DNA of 5,886 bases from CAYHOI01 sp964358175 (GCA_964358175.1 CAYHOI010000108.1:1-5886), one strand, 5' to 3'; positions 1 to 5,886 are shown, counted from the stretch's first letter. The notes: generated by a model from the letters alone, not told the origin. Translations and numbers: made by a program.

Positions 1-1855
1 TACGGCTGTTGACGGCAAAGCCCACTAAATCGAGTCCGCCGACATCTCCGCTGGGCGAAAAGTTCATCAGACCATCGCCGCCTGCCGTTGTCAGATTATA
101 GCTGGCAAGAACTGTTGCATGATAATGCCACTGATTCGTATCATTTATCACCTGGGTAAACTCCCAGACATCGCCATCATGCTCTTTGAGCTGAACTTTG
201 AATCGATCTCCGACAACACCTTCATTTCGCACAACAAATTTTAGCGACTTGTATGTCGGCGAGAAATCCAGAGAGCCCTCACTGACCCATGCGCTCACAA
301 ATCCGGCGTAGTAAGAGCCAGCTGCCACCCCACTCACTAGGAGGGATTGAGAACCGTTTGAAGTGACCTTGCTGTCTGAGGTAGCTACGATAGAGGAGGC
401 TACATTATCCGCTGCAGTCCAGGAATGTCCATGCCCTTCAAATCCATCAATCAGCGGGAAAGTGTTTGCGACGAGCGGGCTGGTGCCTTGTACAAGTTCC
501 GCATAGTTGTTGACACCATCTAGATCCAAATCCACAAGAATGTTGGTTGAATTTATACCGTAGGGTGATTCGGTGGAATCATGGATCCCATCCGCGTCGG
601 TATCCACTGCGCCAGTCCACATGGTTTGTACGAGAGCGACGTCATCGAGGATTACCGAGACCGCACCCGTGGGAGTGGTTGATACCAGGGACAGTCCCAA
701 CATCAATTCTCCTGGATAAAGCGTGCCGCCAGAGAGGATCTGATAGGGTGCGAAAACGCCTGTTCCGGGACCAGAGTCTTTTCGGACGATGACATCGTTG
801 ATGGGGATAAATAGGGTTTTAAGGACGTTTGCTTTGGTGAAATTCATGGTGACGTTATAGATCTCGGCTAGGTCTGCAGAGTAGGTAGGAGCGGTATTTT
901 GATAGAGTTTAATGCCTGCTTTTGAGCCAATCGGCCCTGTATTCTTGAGGGTGATCTTCAGATAGGCGTATTGTCCCCAATCCAGATTCTGACCGTCGGT
1001 GATGTATTTCGAGGCAAAGCCCGCGTAGTAGTTGGTTGCGGTAGCAGATTTGATGGATAAGGCGTAGTTGCCATAAGCATTGTTGGTGAGAGCAACAGAT
1101 AAGCCAGAGGAGCCGTCCGCCTGCCAGCCATTTAACGAAGCTACTTCAAAATCATCAATCACAGGAAAGGGACTGTTGATGAGGGAGACACTCTGTGTGG
1201 TGATGCTGAGGGGCATGCGAAGCTGGGTTTTATTGCCATTCTCATAGTAAAAGTTCAACACTAGTTGATCTGAATTGCTGTAAGAAAAGGCACTTTGCAG
1301 ATCCGGTGAGCGGAAGGTCTCGAGGTTAACAAACCAACCATTCTCACTATCACCATTCACATAAGAAACATTGGATAGTCCCGAACGTAGTTGAGACTTC
1401 CCCAATGAACCTGATCCATCATGATCTTCAAGCCACATTTCATAATACACATTATCAATTTGATTCCAGCTTGCAGTAAACGTCTGACCATAACGAGGGT
1501 CGTTATTCATGATGGGTATGGATGACCCGGTTTTAAGGCTGTAGTGGATTCCACCATTATTGTCCGTGGTTGTTCCCGAGATGAGGTCAAAGTAGTACAA
1601 GGTGTTGGGAGACAATCCCTCTGCTTTTATAGAGTGAATAAACTGGTTCTGAGTCGTACGTGTATCGGTCGCAGTGCTACCTAATGCAGTAGTCGTTCCG
1701 TATTTTATGGCTCCAATCTCAGAGGATGTACTCCACCAAGAAACACTGAATCCTACATCGCTTACATTTGACGTATGTACGTTGCTGATTACTGACCCAA
1801 AACTCATAGACAGAAACAGGAACACACTCACCACGCCTACTAGAACTTTTTTCAT
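1..1855 (-). CDS. Secreted multidomain protein with FN3-like, duplicated jelly-roll-like and calcium-loop modules (3' end missing)
   Basis: The frame is open from the ATG at 1855 to the window edge: 618 complete codons with no stop, so the C-terminus is missing. Residues 1-20 form a signal peptide (two Lys, a hydrophobic core, likely cleavage after SFG). Residues about 22-110 resemble a fibronectin III domain of the kind before purple acid phosphatases (SVSWWS, IKYGTT, LSPNTLYYF). Residues about 113-228 look beta-rich but are unassigned. Residues about 231-410 form a jelly-roll-like domain ending VILDDVALV. Two EF-hand-like loops follow: D418-D420-D422-G423-D426-E429 and D442-D444-D446-G447-N450-E453. 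From residue 467 a second copy of the jelly-roll-like domain begins. No cysteine is visible. AGGAGG lies 8 nt before the start, with a promoter upstream, so the gene is separate from the pyr operon. Export is well supported. A role in glycan binding or as a surface structural protein is inferred; a catalytic domain could lie beyond the edge. Confidence 0.88.
   Translation of the reverse strand, partial: MKKVLVGVVSVFLFLSMSFGSVISNVHTSNVSDVGFSVSWWSTSSEIGAIKYGTTTALGSTATDTRTTQNQFIHSIKAEGLSPNTLYYFDLISGTTTDNNGGIHYSLKTGSSIPIMNNDPRYGQTFTASWNQIDNVYYEMWLEDHDGSGSLGKSQLRSGLSNVSYVNGDSENGWFVNLETFRSPDLQSAFSYSNSDQLVLNFYYENGNKTQLRMPLSITTQSVSLINSPFPVIDDFEVASLNGWQADGSSGLSVALTNNAYGNYALSIKSATATNYYAGFASKYITDGQNLDWGQYAYLKITLKNTGPIGSKAGIKLYQNTAPTYSADLAEIYNVTMNFTKANVLKTLFIPINDVIVRKDSGPGTGVFAPYQILSGGTLYPGELMLGLSLVSTTPTGAVSVILDDVALVQTMWTGAVDTDADGIHDSTESPYGINSTNILVDLDLDGVNNYAELVQGTSPLVANTFPLIDGFEGHGHSWTAADNVASSIVATSDSKVTSNGSQSLLVSGVAAGSYYAGFVSAWVSEGSLDFSPTYKSLKFVVRNEGVVGDRFKVQLKEHDGDVWEFTQVINDTNQWHYHATVLASYNLTTAGGDGLMNFSPSGDVGGLDLVGFAVNSR
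176..457 (-). repeat. Jelly-roll-like domain, copy 2, conserved half (residues 467-560 of the secreted protein)
   Basis: This is the second copy of the module at 896-1165, with anchor motifs in the same order: PLIDGFE, a Trp a few residues later, SYYAGFVSAWV, LDF, and LKFVVRN followed by a gap-prone loop. The end of this domain should lie beyond the window edge, because copy 1 continues about 90 residues further before its VILDDVALV strand. Confidence 0.6.
896..1165 (-). repeat. Jelly-roll-like domain, copy 1, conserved half (residues 231-320 of the secreted protein)
   Basis: This segment starts with PVIDDFE and contains NYYAGFASKYI, then LDW and LKITLKN. It aligns in order with the segment at 176-457 (PLIDGFE, SYYAGFVSAWV, LDF, LKFVVRN). 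The two are diverged protein-level repeats, not a DNA-level duplication. Such beta-sandwich modules often bind carbohydrate in exported proteins, but no specific family was confirmed here. Confidence 0.6.
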
Positions 1856-1863
1856 CGCTTCAT

Positions 1864-1870
1864 CCTCCTC
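1864..1870 (-). promoter_or_regulatory. Shine-Dalgarno of the secreted-protein gene
   Basis: GAGGAGG on the minus strand is a near-perfect anti-16S match ending 8 nt before the ATG at 1855. It decides the start: another ATG directly abuts the SD (1863-1861), but it is too close and reaches TGA after two further codons. Confidence 0.85.
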
Positions 1871-1884
1871 TTTCTATTGTGCTT

Positions 1885-1913
1885 ATTTTAGTCTTCAAGA
1901 CTGCACATTGCAA
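1885..1913 (-). promoter_or_regulatory. Sigma70-type promoter of the secreted-protein gene
   Basis: Reading the minus strand, TTGCAA (1913-1908, 4 of 6 matches to the -35 consensus) is followed by a 17-nt spacer and TAAAAT (1890-1885, 5 of 6 matches to the -10 consensus). A start near 1878 would give a leader of roughly 23 nt, just enough for the SD. Position, spacing and match quality make this the best promoter candidate in the gap. It is a prediction by eye. Confidence 0.55.
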
Positions 1914-1951
1914 CCGACAATTGTTTGAGCTCTTATTTAATTTATCGTACC

Positions 1952-1968
1952 GAAATTTCAAAAATTTC
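1952..1968. repeat. Short AT-rich inverted repeat upstream of the promoter
   Basis: GAAATTT, a 3-nt spacer (CAA) and AAATTTC form a perfect 7-bp inverted repeat about 40 bp upstream of the proposed -35 box. It could be an upstream activator site or UP-element-like AT tract, or simply chance in AT-rich DNA. Confidence 0.3.
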
Positions 1969-2035
1969 ATCGAATATAGGGAATCATCAAATCCAATGTG
2001 GCTACATTTGACTGAAGGGCTTGTGGTTATTGATG

Positions 2036-2058
2036 AAAAGCGAATCCATCGCTTTTTT
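2036..2058 (-). terminator. Possible weak hairpin terminator of the pyr-xseA operon
   Basis: AAAAGCGA, a 5-nt loop (ATCCA) and TCGCTTTT make an 8-bp perfect stem, with only four G:C pairs. On the minus strand it lies about 95 nt after the xseA stop, has an A-tract before it and ends in only four T within the stem, so it would be a weak terminator. On the plus strand it carries six T and looks more canonical, so it may block transcription in both directions. No stronger hairpin was found between xseA and the next gene. Confidence 0.35.
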
Positions 2059-2074
2059 AGAATCCATTGCTTTT
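2042..2074. repeat. Tandem 15-bp direct repeat, 18-bp period
   Basis: GAATCCATCGCTTTT (2042-2056) is repeated as GAATCCATTGCTTTT (2060-2074) with one mismatch and a 3-nt spacer. The first copy supplies the right arm of the hairpin at 2036-2056. It most likely arose by local duplication in non-coding DNA. Confidence 0.6.
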
Positions 2075-2150
2075 GGGCTGATTTTTGACAAAATTGGAAG
2101 AATTAACCCTGTTGGGGAACTTAAGCTTTGGACAGGCTCAATAAGATTCC

Positions 2151-3272
2151 TTAAGGCAAAATCACAGCGTTGATAGTGCCGTCATGGAACGAAAGGGTTA
2201 TTTCATCATGAGGTTGGAGCGTGTGGGCACTCCGGATAAGGGCCCCTGATCGACGCACCAGCACAAAGCCTTTTTCAATAATTCGGTGGGGGCTGAGGGC
2301 TGCTAGCTGGGCTTGCAGTAACAGAAGTTGTTGTTTTTTTTGTTGAAGAAGAGATCGGCAAGCCTGATTTAACCCATTACCGAGATCTGATAAATGCATC
2401 TTTCTCTCATGAAGCTTGCCCATCAGGAGTTGCTTGAGTTTATCCTTGATGCCTAGGATGTATCGGATTGTCTCATCCTTCGAGAGGGATACCTGCATTG
2501 CAGCGGCAGTTGGGGTTGCGGCTCGACTGTCAGCGACAAAATCTGCAATGGTGAAATCCGTTTCATGCCCGATGGCACTGATGACTGGGATCTTGGAGTC
2601 GAAGATAGCACGAGCAACCTGCTCTTCATTAAACCCCCAGAGCTCCTCAATGCTTCCGCCGCCGCGCGCTAAAATGATGACATCCAACTTTGCGAAGGTG
2701 TTCGCCAGGGCAATGTTTGAGGAAATGCTTGCTGCGGCAGTGTTTCCTTGGACCACACATGGAAGGAGGTAGATTCGTACTGATGGATTGCGAAGCTTGA
2801 TGGTGGCAATAACATCATGCAGAACAGCTCCAGAGGGAGATGTAATTAGCCCGACTTTGCTGCAATACAGGGGGATGGACTTCTTGAAATCTTGATCGAA
2901 GAGCCCCTCCTCTTGGAGCTTTTGTTTAAGTTGCTCAAAAGCAAGAGCAAGTGCCCCAATTCCAGCTGGTTCAGCGTAGGATATTTGAAAGGTATAGGTG
3001 CCGCGTTTTTCGAAGATGGTTATCTTGCCATGAGCCATAATACTCATCTGATCCTTGAGTTGGAAGGCTAGTCGATTCGCAGAAAAGATGACGCAGTTGA
3101 TCTGGGAGGTGGCATCCTTTAAGGTGAAATACAGCTGACTTCCGAATTGGTATTCACGAAGATTTGAAACTTCGCCCTTAATCCATAGCGTCTGAAGAAG
3201 TTCATCTTCCTCAAATCTGGATTTGATGTGTTTGGTAACCTCGGTAACGGAATAAACTTTAGCCTCGAACAT
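2151..3272 (-). CDS. xseA: Exonuclease VII large subunit
   Basis: Exonuclease VII degrades single-stranded DNA from both ends, in the cytoplasm, with the small subunit XseB. The 373-residue product opens with the OB-fold DNA-binding domain (residues about 5-100; VYSVTEV near the start, LWIKGEVSN, LYFTLKD). The catalytic domain follows (about 120-260) with GLITSPSGAVLHD, ARGGGSIEELWGFN and GHETDF. D153, R203, H236 and D239 sit at a constant offset of two from the residues reported as essential in the E. coli enzyme (D155, R205, H238, D241). A helical stalk (about 264-325) and a small C-terminal beta segment (SPHRIIEKGF, then a DGT turn) complete it. The E. coli protein is 456 residues; the shortfall lies after the catalytic core. 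The start overlaps the end of carA by 14 nt and has GAGGG only 3 nt upstream, so translation is probably coupled. The stop is TAA. No xseB follows. Confidence 0.96.
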   Translation of the reverse strand: MFEAKVYSVTEVTKHIKSRFEEDELLQTLWIKGEVSNLREYQFGSQLYFTLKDATSQINCVIFSANRLAFQLKDQMSIMAHGKITIFEKRGTYTFQISYAEPAGIGALALAFEQLKQKLQEEGLFDQDFKKSIPLYCSKVGLITSPSGAVLHDVIATIKLRNPSVRIYLLPCVVQGNTAAASISSNIALANTFAKLDVIILARGGGSIEELWGFNEEQVARAIFDSKIPVISAIGHETDFTIADFVADSRAATPTAAAMQVSLSKDETIRYILGIKDKLKQLLMGKLHERKMHLSDLGNGLNQACRSLLQQKKQQLLLLQAQLAALSPHRIIEKGFVLVRRSGALIRSAHTLQPHDEITLSFHDGTINAVILP

Positions 3273-4389
3273 GAACCCTCATCATGTTGATGAATTCATC
3301 AAACAGATAGTTGCTGTCATGAGGCCCAGGCGCGGCTTCTGGATGGTGCTGAACCGAGAAGGCTGGCTTGCTCTTGTGACGAAATCCTTCAATGGTTTGA
3401 TCATTCAGGTTGACGTGTGTTACCTCGAGTTCGTCTGGCAATGAGGAGTCTACGCAAAATCCATGGTTCTGAGAGGTGATCTCCACTCGACCGGTTCGAA
3501 GATTTTTTACAGGTTGGTTGGCTCCCCTGTGTCCGAATACAAGCTTATAAGTCTTAGCTTTCAATGCGAGTCCGAGAATTTGATGGCCAAGGCATATTCC
3601 GAATATAGGTATGTTTTGAGCTAATAGACCTTGAACATTTTTGATGCCATAGATCACCGCAGACGGATCCCCAGGACCATTGGATAGAAATATGCCATCG
3701 GGCTTATATTGTTTAAGCACACTTTGATAATCCATGGTGGCAGGGACTACGGTGAGTTTGCAGCCTCGATCCACTAGCTTGCGAAGAATATTAAGTTTAA
3801 CCCCATAGTCATACACCACAACATGGAATGCTCCCTTGCTCGCGACATCATCGTATGCAAGCAGAGATCGATTTGTTCCCTCCAGGAAGGTGTAGGCTGA
3901 AGAAGTGGTCACTGTTTGAGCTAAATCCAGTCCAGCCATTTTGGGTGAAGCGAGAACCTTTTTTCGAAGGCTTTCTGGCGAAAGATCTGTTGTAGACAGA
4001 ATGCTTCTCATGGCTCCTTGATCACGAATATGCTGAGTGAGGGCTCGTGTATCGATGCCTTCGATTCCCACGATGCCTTGTTGTTTTAAATAAGTGCCAA
4101 GAGATTTGGTTGCTCGGTAGTTGGAGTAGGTTTTACTGTATTCTTTTACAACGAAGCCACTCACCTGAATGGCTGTAGACTCTACGTCGTCTTCCGTGAT
4201 TCCATAGTTTCCTATCATGGGGTATGTCATGGTTACGATCTGATGTTTATAGGAAGGGTCGGTGAGGATTTCCTGGTAGCCGGACATGGAGGTATTAAAA
4301 ACAACCTCGCCCAGTGTTTCACCGATTGCGCCAAAATTTTCTCCAACAAATTTTCGCCCATCTTCAAGAAAGAGAATAGCTCGGCTCAT
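3259..4389 (-). CDS. carA: Carbamoyl-phosphate synthetase small (glutaminase) subunit
   Basis: CarA hydrolyses glutamine and passes ammonia to the large subunit CarB, which makes carbamoyl phosphate for pyrimidines and arginine. The 376 residues are full family length. The N-terminal CarA-specific domain (about 3-140) has GEVVFNTSMSGYQEILTDPS and GIEGIDTRALTQHIRDQG. The C-terminal class I glutamine amidotransferase domain (about 188-370) has LSNGPGDPS, the nucleophile C266 in GICLGHQ, and the His/Glu pair H349 and E351 in QHHPEAAPGPHD. All catalytic residues are present. The ATG overlaps the pyrC stop as ATGA and has AGGGAA 7 nt upstream. The gene ends in TAA inside the xseA start region. CarB is not in the window and does not follow, although carA-carB pairs are common; it must be encoded elsewhere. 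Confidence 0.97.
   Translation of the reverse strand: MSRAILFLEDGRKFVGENFGAIGETLGEVVFNTSMSGYQEILTDPSYKHQIVTMTYPMIGNYGITEDDVESTAIQVSGFVVKEYSKTYSNYRATKSLGTYLKQQGIVGIEGIDTRALTQHIRDQGAMRSILSTTDLSPESLRKKVLASPKMAGLDLAQTVTTSSAYTFLEGTNRSLLAYDDVASKGAFHVVVYDYGVKLNILRKLVDRGCKLTVVPATMDYQSVLKQYKPDGIFLSNGPGDPSAVIYGIKNVQGLLAQNIPIFGICLGHQILGLALKAKTYKLVFGHRGANQPVKNLRTGRVEITSQNHGFCVDSSLPDELEVTHVNLNDQTIEGFRHKSKPAFSVQHHPEAAPGPHDSNYLFDEFINMMRVHVRG
3287..3302. repeat. Perfect 16-bp palindrome at the carA/xseA junction
   Basis: TTGATGAATTCATCAA is fully self-complementary. It lies inside the last codons of carA (encoding FDEFIN) and ends 14 nt upstream of the xseA ATG. The encoded LFDEFI-type segment is usual near the CarA C-terminus, so the palindrome may be a coding coincidence. 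Confidence 0.4.
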
Positions 4390-5675
4390 TGCGAACTTCC
4401 CTGCTTTTCTTCCCAGACGATTTCTCCGCGAACAAGGGTCATGACAGCCCTTCCTTTGCCGGATAGTCCGACGAAGGGAGAGTTCTTGCTTTTGGAGAGG
4501 AATTGTCCATGTTCAATGGTCCAAAGCTTATCAGGGGAAACAATCGTTAAATCTGCTGTGGTACCGGGTGCAATATGCCCCGAGTTCAACCCCAAGATAG
4601 CGGAGGGTTCGGTGCTCCAGAGGCGAGTGATTCGCTCCAAGGGGAAACCTTCCTCATGAAACAGCTTCTGAAAAGTCAGCATGACGGCTGTTTCTAAGCC
4701 GATGATTCCAAACGCCGCAAGGTCGAATTCCCGATTTTTATCATCTACGGTATGGGGGGCATGATCGGTTGCGATGGCGTCGATGGTTCCATCACGCAGG
4801 CCCTCAATAAGGGCTCGTCGATCTTCCTCTGTGCGAAGGGGTGGGTTCATTTTGGCGTTGGTGTTATAGGAGCCGATACTCTCTTCAGTAAGAGAAAAAT
4901 AATGAGGAGCGGTCTCTGCGGTAACGGGGATGGCTCGCTGTTTAGCTAAACGAATTAACTCTACAGAACCCTTGGTGCTAACGTGGGCAATATGGATGCG
5001 CCCGAAGTATCTTGCTACCTCAATGCTTTGAGCGATGCTTGTTTCTTCTGAGGATCGATGGATTCCTGCAAGCCCAAGTACAGTGGATAGACGCCCTTCG
5101 TTCATGACTCCTCCGTTGCTAAGGGCATGGTTTTCACAATGCAGAATCAGGGGTTTGTTGTAAGGTTGGATATATTGAAGTGCTCTTCGGAGGACTTGCA
5201 TGTCTTCTACGGGATGCCCATCGTCGGAGAAGGATACGGCTCCTGCTCGGATCATGGAGACCATCTCGCTCAGCTCCAGGCCGTTTGAACCCTTGGTGAT
5301 GCTTCCGATGGGGTAGAGGCGAGCTTTGCCGATTTCCCAAGCCTTATCAATCAGGAATTTTACAAAAACTTCATTATCAATGACCGGCGTGGTATTGGGC
5401 ATGCTACAAACGGCGGTGATCCCGCCGTGCACTGCAGCCGTTAGCCCGGTGAGCAGGGTTTCTTTGGCTTCCTGTCCAGGTTCGCGAAGATGAACATGCA
5501 TGTCAATGAAGCCGGGGAACACGAGACATCCCTTTAGATCACGAGTTTCCCCCTCAGCCTGATCCAACTTCAACTGGGATCCAATCTGAGAGATTTTGTC
5601 ATTTTCGATGAGGATGTTGCAATTGGTTTGTCCATCGGCATTTACCAAGATAGTATTTTTGAGAAGCAGCTTCAT
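4386..5675 (-). CDS. pyrC: Dihydroorotase, class I
   Basis: Dihydroorotase cyclises N-carbamoyl-L-aspartate to dihydroorotate in the cytoplasm, the third step of UMP synthesis. The 429-residue length fits the class I amidohydrolase type, not the shorter E. coli-like class II (about 350). The TIM-barrel metal ligands are visible: H60 and H62 in GFIDMHVHLREPG, D152 in SDDGHP, H179 in ILHCEN, H231 in HIAHVST and D304 in TDHAPH. Candidate substrate residues are R64, N94 (MPNT), N277 (MNPPLR) and H308. All sit at a constant offset of one from those known in Aquifex aeolicus dihydroorotase, where an Asp takes the place of the carboxylated Lys. In Aquifex the enzyme works in complex with aspartate carbamoyltransferase, which fits pyrB directly upstream. 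The start overlaps the pyrB stop by 1 nt and has a strong SD. The TGA stop overlaps the carA start. Confidence 0.97.
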   Translation of the reverse strand: MKLLLKNTILVNADGQTNCNILIENDKISQIGSQLKLDQAEGETRDLKGCLVFPGFIDMHVHLREPGQEAKETLLTGLTAAVHGGITAVCSMPNTTPVIDNEVFVKFLIDKAWEIGKARLYPIGSITKGSNGLELSEMVSMIRAGAVSFSDDGHPVEDMQVLRRALQYIQPYNKPLILHCENHALSNGGVMNEGRLSTVLGLAGIHRSSEETSIAQSIEVARYFGRIHIAHVSTKGSVELIRLAKQRAIPVTAETAPHYFSLTEESIGSYNTNAKMNPPLRTEEDRRALIEGLRDGTIDAIATDHAPHTVDDKNREFDLAAFGIIGLETAVMLTFQKLFHEEGFPLERITRLWSTEPSAILGLNSGHIAPGTTADLTIVSPDKLWTIEHGQFLSKSKNSPFVGLSGKGRAVMTLVRGEIVWEEKQGSSQ

Positions 5676-5886
5676 TAGATTCCCTCCTTCTTGCCCATGA
5701 GCATGTGCAGGACGGCCATTCGAATCGCTACGCCATTCGAGACTTGTTCGAGAATAACATTATAAGGCCCGTCTGCGACGTCGGTGCTGATTTCTACTCC
5801 GCGGTTCATAGGGCCAGGGTGCATAATCACCAAATAATGCTTGGCAATTTTAAAACGCTGAGGCGTGATTCCGTATTATCGGAATT
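5675..5886 (-). CDS. pyrB: Aspartate carbamoyltransferase catalytic chain, C-terminal fragment (5' end outside the window)
   Basis: PyrB condenses carbamoyl phosphate with aspartate to give N-carbamoyl-aspartate, the substrate of PyrC. Only the last 66 codons are clear. They read YGITPQRF, then the family signature HPGPMNRGVEI, then NGVAIRMAVLHML, ending GKKEGI and TAA. This is the normal C-terminal part of the aspartate domain. Reading further upstream in the same frame, the triplet just before YGITP is TAA (5878-5876), preceded by Phe-Arg to the window edge. That stop would cut the protein before the substrate-binding HPGP loop. It lies within the last 11 bases and inside a small inverted repeat, so sequence error or a misassembled end is as likely as a true nonsense mutation. 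Identity is sure; intactness is not. Confidence 0.85.
5683..5689 (-). promoter_or_regulatory. Shine-Dalgarno of pyrC, inside the pyrB 3' end
   Basis: AAGGAGG, a full anti-16S match, lies 7 nt before the pyrC ATG and within the codons for the last PyrB residues (KKEG). It gives pyrC strong initiation of its own in addition to coupling through the TAATG junction. It is the strongest SD in the operon part of this window. Confidence 0.85.
5868..5885. repeat. Inverted repeat at the window end
   Basis: ATTCCG (5868-5873) and CGGAAT (5880-5885) are perfect reverse complements around a 6-nt centre (TATTAT). The repeat finishes one base from the window end and holds the unexpected in-frame stop of pyrB. 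Confidence 0.5.

Noticed and set aside
547..792. Plus-strand frame of 81 codons inside the secreted-protein gene
   Set aside because: It is antisense to a continuous, domain-bearing 618-codon frame, and its Arg/Pro-rich product is typical of a shadow frame.
2002..2067. 21-codon minus-strand micro-ORF in the gap after xseA, starting with a repeated MDSKKA-like unit
   Set aside because: It has no Shine-Dalgarno, its repeat is a by-product of the 18-nt tandem duplication, and it is far too short and unlike XseB.
1674..2088. Two plus-strand open frames (1674-1928 and 1879-2088)
   Set aside because: The first mostly overlaps the signal peptide and FN3 region of the minus-strand secreted gene; the second lies in the promoter gap. 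Neither shows a domain or a credible ribosome site.
1856..2150. Riboswitch, CRISPR, tRNA or attachment site in the intergenic gap
   Set aside because: I found no cloverleaf, no regularly spaced repeats beyond the two 15-bp units, and no conserved riboswitch-like helices; only the promoter, SD, weak hairpin and small repeats are supportable.
2416..2772. Plus-strand frame of 118 codons within xseA, and a 65-codon minus-strand frame at 2453-2650
   Set aside because: Both lie over the conserved catalytic core of xseA and show no recognisable protein features.
4243..4659. Plus-strand frame of 138 codons across the carA/pyrC junction
   Set aside because: It is antisense to two conserved genes, has no plausible start context, and its length is explained by codon bias of the opposite strand.
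4752..5340. Plus-strand frame 4752-4949 and minus-strand frame 5134-5340 within pyrC
   Set aside because: Both are out of frame with fully conserved dihydroorotase sequence and have no features of their own.

Overview
This is a bacterial chromosomal window in which every supportable gene lies on the minus strand, so genes are read from high to low coordinates. It holds two blocks. The right part (about 2151-5886) is a tightly packed de novo pyrimidine biosynthesis operon: the 3' end of pyrB (aspartate carbamoyltransferase), then pyrC (dihydroorotase), carA (glutaminase subunit of carbamoyl-phosphate synthetase) and xseA (exonuclease VII large subunit). The junctions are a 1-nt overlap (TAATG), a 4-nt overlap (ATGA) and a 14-nt overlap, which implies one transcript and translational coupling. 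CarA, PyrB and PyrC act at the first three committed steps to dihydroorotate. XseA is a DNA-repair nuclease that appears to be a passenger in the operon, in the place where carB often sits.

The 295-nt gap at 1856-2150 separates the operon from the next gene. It contains a weak hairpin that may end the pyr transcript, an 18-nt-period tandem duplication, a small AT-rich inverted repeat, and a good sigma70-type promoter with a strong Shine-Dalgarno serving the left gene.

The left part (1-1855) is one uninterrupted reading frame that leaves the window. It has a start codon but no stop inside the window. Its visible 618 residues describe a secreted or cell-surface protein: signal peptide, a fibronectin type III-like domain, a second less clear beta region, a jelly-roll-like domain, two EF-hand-like calcium loops, and a second copy of the jelly-roll-like domain. 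No cysteine is visible in it. The function is unknown; carbohydrate or surface binding is an inference from architecture.

Organism: Bacteria, mid-GC by eye, standard code with Shine-Dalgarno starts, probably Gram-negative-like. The DxDxDG plus 'GTSP' style of the surface protein recalls multidomain exported proteins of Verrucomicrobiota/Kiritimatiellota, Omnitrophota and other environmental lineages, but the window alone does not settle the phylum.

I see no convincing new defence, mobile or RNA system. The points most worth a second look are the shortened coiled-coil stalk of XseA with no xseB beside it, the duplicated domain in the exported protein, and an in-frame stop in pyrB that coincides with a small inverted repeat at the very end of the window.
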